Shown: piece after piece, positions 27,827 through 35,970 of the stretch
Position numbering within the stretch: position 1 is the first letter of the stretch
How the letters are laid out: each line of letters opens with the position of its first letter
Source of the DNA: Mastigocoleus testarum BC008
GTDB lineage: Bacteria; Cyanobacteriota; Cyanobacteriia; Cyanobacteriales; Nostocaceae
Assembly (NCBI RefSeq): GCF_001456025.1
Contig: NZ_LMTZ01000145.1
Location: forward strand, 1 to 64,000
Length of the DNA stretch: 64,000 nt
Reading direction: 5' to 3'
The notes under the pieces: generated by a model
The model's database searches: none
Seen by the model: the letters and a program-made list of their open reading frames with translations, nothing else
Told to the model about the DNA's origin: nothing
Translations under genes and position numbers: made by a program

Positions 27827-29506
27827 TTATTTCAAACCTTTACAGGAACGTTCAATTGCATCTCTAATAAAGTTATATGCATCAACAAAAGTTCTAAAGG
27901 ATTGACGTGAGAAAATTCGTTCTTGAAGTAAGGTATCTGCAGCTTCATTACGAATTTGATCTAATTCAATTAAAAGTAAATCAGGTTTTTCTCCACTATC
28001 CAATCGATTTAGTAATTCTTTAAGCTGATTTACATAACTCGAAACAACTTTTCGTTGACGTTCCTCAACAGCTTGCTCGATAGTCTCCCGAGCAGATTTA
28101 TAAGCTTCACTAAATACCCGGAAACCCGACTGGGATATCTCTTCAATATCAAGGGAATGACTAGCTCTTTGAAATTCCTGATTGAGTTTTTCTTGACGTC
28201 CGAATAAGTCCTCTAGGGATCGGGTTATCTCAACAACTGTAGAATAAATTGCTTGATTTTTGGCATTAAGCTTCATTAACTGAACAACGTTTTCAATGTA
28301 GCGATCGACTTTTTCATTTGCTTCACATTCTATCCGTCGATCGCGCCACACTTTTATCCTTAACAACCACGAACCAACCAACAAAACAATGGTTAATAAC
28401 AATCCCAAAAAATCAGCATTTTCTTGAATAAAGGAAGGGTCGTTACGGTCATAATAAATGAGTGCACCTTTATGAATTTGCACATTGCTATTATCTTCTG
28501 GTCGTTCGAAGCGATTAACTAAAGGATAAATGGTTTCTGGATCGAAAATTTGGGGGGAACCATAACGCTCTTGAGCGATCGCTTGAATTTCTTTTTTTAT
28601 CTCCTGACGATACTCACTCAAAATAGTTACTATCTTTTCAACAACCCAGTCAGGTACATCTCTTCTGGACAATAAAGTTCTTTGCACCGCAATTGTTTCT
28701 AAGTCCACTTCTGGAGCAGCAGGTGAACCTCGATAAACTCCCTCAGGAATTGTAGAAGGTGAATAAGCAGGATATTTTGTTTGCTGAATAGCATTCACTT
28801 GTCCGATCGGTACTAATCTCCAACCAGTAGCGATCAGCTTACGAATTTGCTCGTTACCAAGAACGCGGACGCGAAAGACAGCATCTGCTTTTTCTGGATT
28901 GGAATCTATAAAGTTAAAATTAATTTTGTAGTGCTTATTTGCAATGTTTTCAAAAGATTTACGTTGTCCTCCTCCTTGAGGTGTTTCAACTGTTTTACTT
29001 CTGAGGGTACCAATCTGAAAATTTTCTATTTGTTGAGGTAAGGGAACTTTTTGAGGATTAACAAGTAAATGAAAATGGTCTTGATAAAGATTAGTTAAAA
29101 CCCGTGCATCCGAACCAGGATAAATATCAGCTTGAGCAGTTCCTAAGTGGGCTTTGAGATATTTTGTTGATACTCCTGATAAGCATGTAGATTTTGTTGT
29201 TAACCTCTCACCTCTAAGGCTTTTAATGTTATCCCCTGTTCCGTCTGTTTCACAAACATCAATTTTGATATTGCTATTTTGTCGAGCAACTCTCGCGATC
29301 GCCGAGCTGAGAATATAACTTTCTCCTGTTTTTTTCCCTGCAGTTAAAATAATTTTGTAAGGTAAAAGGTTGCGTTGAACCTCTACAAAACCAACTATAA
29401 CGATAGAAAGAAAAATAAAGACTCCAAATCCACTCAGAATATATTTTTCTATTCTGTACCGCGTGAAATTTTGCAAGCTTCCTTGAATATTTTTAATAAT
29501 TGACAT
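27827..29506 (-). CDS. TAXI-family solute-binding protein, membrane anchored, with cytoplasmic coiled coil
   Basis: From the ATG at 29506 the protein has 559 residues. An N-terminal span (about 22-44) is followed by a TAXI-type periplasmic binding domain (KIILTAGKKTGESYILSSAI, AQADIYPGSD, then EVDLETIAVQRTLLSRRDVP). A second span lies near 376-395, and a ~150-residue Glu/Arg-rich coiled coil (RIECEANEKVDRYIENVVQL onward) ends it. Usual TAXI proteins are free periplasmic receptors for TRAP permeases of about 320 residues. Here the receptor is fused to a transmembrane helix and a cytoplasmic coil, and no TRAP permease gene is near. A sensor or anchored receptor is more likely than transport (inference). 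Confidence 0.85.
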   Translation of the reverse strand: MSIIKNIQGSLQNFTRYRIEKYILSGFGVFIFLSIVIVGFVEVQRNLLPYKIILTAGKKTGESYILSSAIARVARQNSNIKIDVCETDGTGDNIKSLRGERLTTKSTCLSGVSTKYLKAHLGTAQADIYPGSDARVLTNLYQDHFHLLVNPQKVPLPQQIENFQIGTLRSKTVETPQGGGQRKSFENIANKHYKINFNFIDSNPEKADAVFRVRVLGNEQIRKLIATGWRLVPIGQVNAIQQTKYPAYSPSTIPEGVYRGSPAAPEVDLETIAVQRTLLSRRDVPDWVVEKIVTILSEYRQEIKKEIQAIAQERYGSPQIFDPETIYPLVNRFERPEDNSNVQIHKGALIYYDRNDPSFIQENADFLGLLLTIVLLVGSWLLRIKVWRDRRIECEANEKVDRYIENVVQLMKLNAKNQAIYSTVVEITRSLEDLFGRQEKLNQEFQRASHSLDIEEISQSGFRVFSEAYKSARETIEQAVEERQRKVVSSYVNQLKELLNRLDSGEKPDLLLIELDQIRNEAADTLLQERIFSRQSFRTFVDAYNFIRDAIERSCKGLK

Positions 29507-29662
29507 ACCTGCTGTTGCTGAGTGAAGTATCAATCAATATGCACGCTAATAGTGAATACAATCTAAGAAATTGCATTCCTAAATTTCAAGGTAAAATCTT
29601 ACAAATTGCGAATGCTTAGTTTATAAAAGGGATCTACGAGTAACAAGGAATGCTAAGGATGT

Positions 29663-29755
29663 AATCCAATCCCTAATCCCCAATCCCCAATCCCCAATCC
29701 CTAATCCCTAATCCCCAATCCCTAATCCCTAATCCCCGATCTCCAATCCCCAACT
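29663..29755. repeat. STRR heptamer array (CCCCAAT/CCCTAAT)
   Basis: More than ten heptamer units (TCCCCAA, TCCCTAA, TCCCCGA variants) run up to the last codon of the RNase D-like gene. This is a heterocystous-cyanobacterium STRR array. Together with the sister arrays near 39.7, 58.0, 59.0 and 60.1 kb it suggests a mobile or slippage-prone repeat. Confidence 0.85.
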
Positions 29756-30384
29756 CAATGCTCAAACAAATCTTTAAACTGTAATAAATCTAAAGTAACT
29801 ATGGTAGGTAAACATTCAAAACATTTTTGAGCAAGCTCCAATCTTTCCTCTCTTTGCAACCTAGTTATAAGTTTTTGGCGCAGACTAACCAAATAGCGGA
29901 CATCATTCGCAGCATAACTTAACTGTGCTTCCGATAGATTATCAGCATTACCCCAATCAGAACTTTGGGAACTTTTATCCAATTCAACTTGTTCCAATTC
30001 CATTACTAACTCTTTTAGCCCATGACGTGGTGTGTAGGTACGGACTAATTTACTTGCAATCTTGGTGCAAAATACGGGTTGCACCTGAATATTCAAATAA
30101 TGACGCAATGTTGCAAGATCAAAACGAGCAAAGTGGAATATCTTAACTATATTTGTTGCTTCTAAAAGTTTTTTGAGGTTGGGAGCTGTAGTTTGTCCTT
30201 TTGCAATCCGAACTACACTAACTTTTCCTTGTTCGTTGCATAGTTGCACTAAACATAAGCGATCGCGGTGGGGTAAAAGTCCCATTGTTTCCGTATCTAC
30301 AGCTAAAGCTTCACTCTGTAAATAATTCGATAAAGTCGCTTCATCAAGATCGCGTTCGCAAACCTGAAAGTCCTGCAAATCCAT
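29755..30384 (-). CDS. RNase D-like 3'-5' exonuclease
   Basis: A 209-residue DEDDy exonuclease with all catalytic residues: Asp30 and Glu32 in LAVDTETMGL, Asp89 in FHFARFDLATL, Tyr157 and Asp161 in SYAANDVRYL. It is shorter than E. coli RNase D (375) because it lacks both HRDC domains, as in the ribonuclease D form common in cyanobacteria. Its role would be 3'-end trimming of tRNA precursors or other structured RNA. It is single, with the CAP gene 59 bases upstream on the same strand. Confidence 0.92.
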   Translation of the reverse strand: MDLQDFQVCERDLDEATLSNYLQSEALAVDTETMGLLPHRDRLCLVQLCNEQGKVSVVRIAKGQTTAPNLKKLLEATNIVKIFHFARFDLATLRHYLNIQVQPVFCTKIASKLVRTYTPRHGLKELVMELEQVELDKSSQSSDWGNADNLSEAQLSYAANDVRYLVSLRQKLITRLQREERLELAQKCFECLPTIVTLDLLQFKDLFEH

Positions 30385-30443
30385 AAATCTGAAAGTAATA
30401 AAAATATTATTCTATAGGAATCACGCAAACTAAGTATAAGTAA

Positions 30444-30989
30444 TTAATAGCTGCGCAGAAAAATCTGTGTTAAGTACACTTCACCATCATCATTTACAGC
30501 AACACCAATACCGGTAAGGTCATAATTTCCCACTATATTCTTCAAATGTGAAGGACTCTTTATCCAACCATCCATAGCTTCCACTGCGGGATCGTCATAC
30601 CCTTGGTTAAAGGCAAGATTTTCTGCTGCGCTAGTGTAAGTAAGGGGAATAGCTTTAACTCGCTTTTCAAATCCACTATGACTAAAGGGTACTTTCCACT
30701 TAGCCATATTCTGACTATGAATTCTTGCTTGTTGAGATATCTTGTTATCTAACTTCAGTGTTGGTAAACCCTTTGAAGCTCGATATTGATTTATTTTTTG
30801 AAAAACTGACTTTTCTAGGACACTTAAGTTGAAATTATTATAGCTGTGTTCCTGCGATGAAAGCGACAAAGACTTATGTTTGTGAGTCCCGATTTGTGTA
30901 GAACTATGACTTGGCAAAGGCTCTGATGCTAATCCACTGGCAAATATCACCGAACCTATGGCTAACCCTACAGCAGTTTGTCGAATCAT
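30444..30989 (-). CDS. Secreted CAP (SCP/PR-1) domain protein
   Basis: The protein has 181 residues. A signal peptide is followed by a Ser/His-rich linker and the CAP domain: ISQQARIHSQNMAKW, VPFSHSGFEKRV, YTSAAENLAFNQGY, AVEAMDGWIKSPSHLKNIVG, TGIGVAVNDDGEVYLTQIFL. The His of SHSGF and the Glu of AAENLA, which form the CAP cavity, are present. Bacterial CAP proteins are extracellular and of unclear activity. The gene is followed 59 bases later by the RNase D-like gene. Confidence 0.9.
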   Translation of the reverse strand: MIRQTAVGLAIGSVIFASGLASEPLPSHSSTQIGTHKHKSLSLSSQEHSYNNFNLSVLEKSVFQKINQYRASKGLPTLKLDNKISQQARIHSQNMAKWKVPFSHSGFEKRVKAIPLTYTSAAENLAFNQGYDDPAVEAMDGWIKSPSHLKNIVGNYDLTGIGVAVNDDGEVYLTQIFLRSY

Positions 30990-31453
30990 GGAAAATTATG
31001 TGAGTAATATTAACAATGAAGGAATGAATATCTAGGATTTTATTTAAGAATTTATATTGCGAATAGTAATTTATGATACAACTATACTGTTAGTATTTAA
31101 TAGTATGAAAAAATATTTGCACATCTATGTATTCCAGTCAAGACAAGCCTGTTTCCGAACTTTAGGTGTGAAATAATTGAAAAATAAAAGTAAAAAATAT
31201 ATAAAGTTAATTATTTACAACAGCGATATTTCTGAATTAAGACTTAGTAAAAATATTACTTTAATTAGAAATCAAAGAAGATAGTATCTGTGAGAAAAAG
31301 GCATATTGGTGAGAAAAATAATTTAGAGTTTAGATTTTATTGGGACAGCTTTTGATAAACAGATTGATCGCGGGTATACCTGGGTGGTTATGATATATAG
31401 TCGCGAGAACTTTCGATTTCTTGCCAAACATCTACCCACAAGAAAGCAAACTT
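30990..31453. other. 464-base AT-rich promoter region between CAP and leuB genes
   Basis: Divergent genes flank it, so it should contain both promoters. I see AT-rich tracts but no frame, repeat or recognisable leader peptide with repeated Leu codons. No attenuator hairpin is evident before leuB. Confidence 0.5.
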
Positions 31454-32542
31454 ATGGCGCAACAATACCGCATTACTCTTTTACCTGGCGATGGGATTGG
31501 ACCTGAAATCATGACCGTAGCGGTAGAAGTGCTTAAGGTCGTTGGGAAAAAATTCGATCTGCAATTTGAATTCCAAGAAGCATTAATTGGTGGTGCTGCA
31601 ATTGATGAAGCAGGTGAACCCCTACCAAGTACAACTTTAGATATGTGTCGCAATAGTGATGCTGTTTTACTAGCTGCAATTGGCGGTTACAAATGGGATT
31701 CTTTACCTTCTAATCTACGTCCAGAAGCTGGTTTATTAGGTCTGCGAGCTGGCTTAGAACTCTTTGCAAACTTGCGTCCGGCGAAGATTTTGCCCGAATT
31801 AATCGATTCTTCCACACTCAAACGAGAAATTGTTGAAGGTGTAGATATCATGGTAGTTCGGGAACTAACTGGTGGAATTTACTTTGGTAAACCCAAAGGT
31901 ATTTTTTCTAGCGAAACCAATGAAAAACGCGGTATTAACACAATGGTTTATGCCGAATCAGAAATTGAACGTATTGGTAAAGTTGCTTTTGAAGCCGCTC
32001 GCAAACGCCAAAGTAGACTATGCTCTGTAGATAAGGCCAATGTTTTAGAAGTTTCCCAGGTATGGCGCAATCGTATAACCGATCTAGCCAATGATTATCC
32101 TGATGTAGAACTTTCTCATATGTATGTTGACAATGCTGCGATGCAGCTAGTGCGCGCACCAAAACAATTTGACACTATTGTTACTGGTAATTTATTTGGT
32201 GATATTCTTTCTGATGCTGCAGCGATGCTTACAGGAAGTATAGGTATGTTACCTTCTGCAAGCTTGGGTGCTTCAGGACCAGGAGTATTCGAACCCGTTC
32301 ATGGCTCTGCTCCTGACATTGCAGGACAAGATAAAGCTAATCCCTTAGCTCAAGTTTTAAGTGCTGCAATGATGCTACGTTATGGTTTAAATCAACCACA
32401 GGCTGCAGATGCAGTCGAAAATACTGTGTCTTCAATCCTACAACAAGATATGCGTACAGGGGATATAATGTCTCCAGGAATGAAGCTTTTAGGGTGCAGT
32501 GCGATGGGTGAAGTGCTGATCGAAACTCTAGAAAAATTATGA
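31454..32542 (+). CDS. leuB: 3-isopropylmalate dehydrogenase
   Basis: It oxidises and decarboxylates 3-isopropylmalate with NAD+ in leucine biosynthesis, in the cytoplasm. Of 362 residues, landmarks are YRITLLPGDGIGPEIM at the start, LLGLRAGLELFANLRPAKIL, VVRELTGGIYFGKP, VDKANVLEVSQVWR and the metal/cofactor segment GDILSDAAAMLTGSIGMLPS. GVFEPVHGSAPDIAGQDKAN follows. I chose the ATG at 31454; an in-frame ATG 33 bases upstream would add 11 residues unlike the family. It stands alone, unlinked to leuACD, which is usual in cyanobacteria. Confidence 0.98.
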   Translation: MAQQYRITLLPGDGIGPEIMTVAVEVLKVVGKKFDLQFEFQEALIGGAAIDEAGEPLPSTTLDMCRNSDAVLLAAIGGYKWDSLPSNLRPEAGLLGLRAGLELFANLRPAKILPELIDSSTLKREIVEGVDIMVVRELTGGIYFGKPKGIFSSETNEKRGINTMVYAESEIERIGKVAFEAARKRQSRLCSVDKANVLEVSQVWRNRITDLANDYPDVELSHMYVDNAAMQLVRAPKQFDTIVTGNLFGDILSDAAAMLTGSIGMLPSASLGASGPGVFEPVHGSAPDIAGQDKANPLAQVLSAAMMLRYGLNQPQAADAVENTVSSILQQDMRTGDIMSPGMKLLGCSAMGEVLIETLEKL

Positions 32543-32560
32543 TGACGTAGCTTAATAATT

Positions 32561-32600
32561 AAAGCTTCATAATTAAAGCTTTATGTCGAAGCTTTGTTTT
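32561..32600 (+). terminator. Terminator-like hairpin after leuB
   Basis: AAAGCTTC (32561-32568) pairs with GAAGCTTT (32588-32595), and GTTTT follows. The surrounding DNA repeats AATTAAAGCTT twice, so alternative hairpins exist. Located 19 bases after the leuB stop. Confidence 0.5.
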
Positions 32601-32685
32601 GAAGTTTTATTTCGAAAATTTTACAAATAACGTCATGAATTTTGGATAGACTAAGAGAAACTCAAAATACAAAACCCAAACAGTT

Positions 32686-32946
32686 GTGTATAACTTTCAG
32701 CAAAACCAGACTATTTATCCGGAGCAGAACCCCCCATCAACTTTAATCGACGCTGCTCTGATTAAAGCTGCTGGTAATATTTATCACACTCACTGTGAGG
32801 TTCATCCAGAAATCACTGGATATGCTTCTGGAGTCGCGATTCACCGCGAGAATCATCGGGGTAAAGTAATTTTTAAAAACCAACCCGTGCTGTTACCAGA
32901 AGAACGTTTTATACCTCTTGAGCAAATAGAATCTTGCGTGTATTAG
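32686..32946 (+). CDS. Small conserved-looking hypothetical protein
   Basis: An 86-residue frame with a GTG start at 32686; a TTG lies two bases before it in another phase. It has balanced composition and no membrane segment, with visible segments LIDAALIKAAGNIYHTHCEV and GKVIFKNQPVLLPEERFIPL. I do not recognise a family. It lies alone between leuB and a repeat-rich gap before the prepilin peptidase. The coherent composition and the absence of repeats make a real gene likely. Confidence 0.65.
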   Translation: MYNFQQNQTIYPEQNPPSTLIDAALIKAAGNIYHTHCEVHPEITGYASGVAIHRENHRGKVIFKNQPVLLPEERFIPLEQIESCVY

Positions 32947-33048
32947 TTGTTTTGGTGATTTGTCATATCAATCTTCTTTTTGGTTATAACAGGTTCCTAA
33001 GGTAGAGATTTAGCGGTGCTAGGTCTCTACAATTTTTTGGTGTTTGCA

Positions 33049-33210
33049 ATGGATAATGGGTAATGAGTAATGAGTAATATTAGCGTAGCGGGGCGCGTTA
33101 GCGCACAGTAATAAGTAATGAGTAATGAGTAATAAGTAATGAGTAATGAGTAATGAGTAATGAGTCTTCCCAGACTTCCCAGACTTCCCAGACTCCCCAA
33201 ACTCCCCACA
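33049..33210. repeat. Tandem repeats (GAGTAAT and ACTTCCC types) with embedded GC-rich element
   Basis: AATGAGT heptamers run from 33049 and are interrupted at 33080-33110 by a GC-rich element (TTAGCGTAGCGGGGCGCG, then GCGCACAG). They resume to about 33163, then switch to CCCAGACTT and CCCCACACT units to 33210. The embedded element recurs inverted at 45996-46038. Nothing else is seen in this 357-base gap. Confidence 0.8.
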
Positions 33211-33303
33211 CTCCCCACACTCCAAACATCTCGCCAATTTCCATTCGCCAATGTTATAACCCTGTAAATAATACTTTTGGCAGATGGACTAATAAGCGGG
33301 AAT

Positions 33304-34131
33304 ATGAATGAAATTTTAGTTATAATTCCGGCAAATATAATTATCTTTGCCTTGGGAGCATCCATTGGTAGTTTTATTAATGTTGTAGTTTATCGAATAC
33401 CTGCTGGACTATCTTTACTTTTTCCACCTTCTCGCTGTCCCAAGTGTTTGAATCAGCTAAAACCCTATGACAATGTTCCCGTAATTGGTTGGATCACCCT
33501 AAAAGGACGTTGTCGTTATTGTCGAACGAAGATTTCTGCTCGTTATCCTGTAGTCGAAACTGTTACAGGATTAATGTTTTTACTCGTGTTTTCCATATTT
33601 GAATTTTCTCCCTTAACAATTGGTTATTGGATTTTTTGTAGTTGGTTATTAGCTTTGTCACTGATCGATCTTGATACTATGACCCTACCCAATCCTTTAA
33701 CTACCTCTGGTTTAGTCCTAGGAGTAATATTTCATGTATGTATCGGTTGGTTAACGGGAAACTCTACCGAAATTATTAATCAAATTATGTTCTCAGTTGT
33801 AGGAGCAATTTTGGGTTTGTGGTTATTTGATGCGATCGCAAACCTTGGTTCAGCTATTTTAGGTAAAACTGCAATGGGAGCGGGAGATGCAAAGCTAGCA
33901 GCAATGATGGGAGCTTGGTTAGGATGGAAATATTTATTGTTAGCTTGCTTTCTTGCTTGTTGTTCGGGAGTCACTATTTATGGTGGGGGGAAGATTTTTT
34001 CTGTTTCGTCAACAAAGCAAAAAACAAGTAAAGCTTTTCCATTTGGTCCACACTTAGCAATTGGTGCAACTATTTCTTTAATCGCTGGTGAGGTAATTTT
34101 ATCAAGCTATTTGCAACTCTTTGTTCGCTGA
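33304..34131 (+). CDS. pilD: Prepilin peptidase / N-methyltransferase
   Basis: An inner-membrane aspartic peptidase that cleaves and N-methylates type IV prepilins. From the ATG at 33304 it has 275 residues. The N-terminal methyltransferase part has a four-cysteine zinc site (Cys45, 48, 70, 73: CPKC and CRYC) and the GSFINVVVYRIP motif. The A24 peptidase part has its two Asp motifs, SLIDLDTMTLPNPL (near 120-132) and AMGAGDAKLAAMMG. About eight spans are visible. An in-frame TTG at 33277 is possible but would add a polar stub. Its only neighbours are repeats; the pilin genes are elsewhere. Confidence 0.95.
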   Translation: MNEILVIIPANIIIFALGASIGSFINVVVYRIPAGLSLLFPPSRCPKCLNQLKPYDNVPVIGWITLKGRCRYCRTKISARYPVVETVTGLMFLLVFSIFEFSPLTIGYWIFCSWLLALSLIDLDTMTLPNPLTTSGLVLGVIFHVCIGWLTGNSTEIINQIMFSVVGAILGLWLFDAIANLGSAILGKTAMGAGDAKLAAMMGAWLGWKYLLLACFLACCSGVTIYGGGKIFSVSSTKQKTSKAFPFGPHLAIGATISLIAGEVILSSYLQLFVR

Positions 34132-34380
34132 GGATAATCAAAGCTACCGATACAATAAGTTAGAAAATAAAATATCGAGAGAAGTAAAGAATTAAAAAAA
34201 TTTGTCACAAGCAATAAAAAATGATTTTTTTGAGAAAAATTACTATATTTCCCATATTAAACCTGCAGTAGAAAATTTTGATATTGTTTATTTAATACTC
34301 GTAGCACTTATTTACTTTTTTCACAAAACTAGTAACACTGGATAGACATACAAAAGTATTCATAATTATTCGGTGTTTGT

Positions 34381-35841
34381 ATGAGCCTCTGCATCAACCC
34401 ACGCTGCTTTGCTCCTGATAACAATCTTAATATGCAGTTTTGTCAGGCTTGCGGTTCGGAATTATTACTAAAAGGACGCTTCCGAGTTGTGCGCGAGTTA
34501 GGGGGTGGTGGCTTTGGTAAAACTTACGAACTGATAGATAATACTGGTAAAATCAAGGTACTGAAAGTTTTAATTGATAACGGTCCTAAAGCAGTAGAGT
34601 TATTTGAACGAGAAGCAGAAGTACTAAGCCTTTTAGATCATCCAGGTATCCCTAAAGTGGAGAAAGATGGTTACTTTCTTTATGTACCAAGAAATAGCAA
34701 GAGAAATTTACACTGCTTGGTAATGGAGAAAATTGAAGGTTTAACTTTGCATAAATATTTAAAGCAGCAGGGGAATAGACCTATCGATCCAGAATTAGCT
34801 ATCAAATGGTTACGAGAATTAACAATCATTTTGCAGCAGCTACATAACCAACACTTTTTCCATCGCGATATTAAGCCTACTAATATAATGTTGCGGACTG
34901 ATGGACATTTAACACTGATTGACTTTGGTACAGTTCGACAAGTTACCAGAACTTACGTTGCAAAAAAAGCTGTTGGTGATGTTACTGGTATTATTTCTTC
35001 TGGTTATACCCCGTTAGAACAAATTAACGGTCAAGCAGTACAGCAATCAGATTTTTTTGCTCTGGGACGCACATTTATTTATTTATTAACTGGTAAAGAT
35101 CCCAATAAATTTTATAACCCATATACAAATATATTAGAGTGGCGTGATGTTGTACCTGGTATATCACTTAAGTTTGCAGATCTTCTCGATTGGATGATGG
35201 CTGTTTCAGCAGTTAAACGTCCACAAAATACTCAGGTAATTTTGCAGACACTGGGAGAAATTGATGGAGTTTTTCCCCCAGAAGTTAATGTTAAACCCTC
35301 AACAAATAGCCTCATACATCAATTTAGTCCAGTAATAGTAAATGTTAAATATGCTAGTTTATTGGAACGCTTTTGGGCATTTACAATTGATTTAATTATT
35401 CTATTTTTCATTGGTAATGTTATTGGCGTTCTATCACCCTTTGTTTTATCTTTCATTGGTATTCCTGTCAGAGATGATGACATTCATACTTCCCTATGGA
35501 TGGGTTCAGTTGGATGGTTTTCTGGAACAATTGGTTTATTAATCGATAATGAACTAGAAAAGACAATTGCCACTATCTTTGGAATCGTTATCAATTGGCT
35601 TTATTTTACGTTGTTTGAAAGCTCTACGAAACAAGCTACTCCCGGCAAACAAATCCTAAATATTAATGTCACGAACTCAAGTCAAGAAAAAATTTCTTTA
35701 CTCCAAGCAAATATTCGATATTTTGCGAACATTATATCTACAGCTACGCTGATGTTAGGATATGTTCTTGCTGCATTCAGCCTTCAAAAACAAGCTTTAC
35801 ATGATAAGATATCTAGTACTTTTATTATAAAAAAAAGATAA
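34381..35841 (+). CDS. Zinc-ribbon Ser/Thr protein kinase with RDD membrane domain (copy 1)
   Basis: A 486-residue membrane Hanks-type kinase. An N-terminal four-cysteine ribbon (CINPRC and CQAC, residues 4-24) precedes the kinase domain (about 34-290). The domain has glycine loop LGGGGFGKTYEL, Lys62, catalytic HRDIKPTN (161-168) and DFG (181-183), so it should be active. The C-terminal ~150 residues are an RDD domain with four hydrophobic spans (FWAFTIDLIILFFIG, ATPGKQILNINV). The kinase probably signals from the membrane. The next gene is a close paralogue in the same orientation, 129 bases away, so this is a tandem duplication. Confidence 0.93.
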   Translation: MSLCINPRCFAPDNNLNMQFCQACGSELLLKGRFRVVRELGGGGFGKTYELIDNTGKIKVLKVLIDNGPKAVELFEREAEVLSLLDHPGIPKVEKDGYFLYVPRNSKRNLHCLVMEKIEGLTLHKYLKQQGNRPIDPELAIKWLRELTIILQQLHNQHFFHRDIKPTNIMLRTDGHLTLIDFGTVRQVTRTYVAKKAVGDVTGIISSGYTPLEQINGQAVQQSDFFALGRTFIYLLTGKDPNKFYNPYTNILEWRDVVPGISLKFADLLDWMMAVSAVKRPQNTQVILQTLGEIDGVFPPEVNVKPSTNSLIHQFSPVIVNVKYASLLERFWAFTIDLIILFFIGNVIGVLSPFVLSFIGIPVRDDDIHTSLWMGSVGWFSGTIGLLIDNELEKTIATIFGIVINWLYFTLFESSTKQATPGKQILNINVTNSSQEKISLLQANIRYFANIISTATLMLGYVLAAFSLQKQALHDKISSTFIIKKR

Positions 35842-35970
35842 GTTTACGATCAAAGAGTTTTTTTATACTTGTTATGTTGTTAATTTAATACTTTAAGTTA
35901 CTGATTTACTTTTGACACAAAGGTCGTAACACTATAGACACACAAAAAATTAGCAATATCAAGTATCCTT

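Noticed and set aside
33049..33210. Possible CRISPR array
   Set aside because: The units are 7-9 bases with no spacers of regular length; this is a simple tandem repeat.
33027..33365. Frames with repeated LLITHY and GSLGSLG units
   Set aside because: These are translations of the tandem heptamer arrays, not genes.
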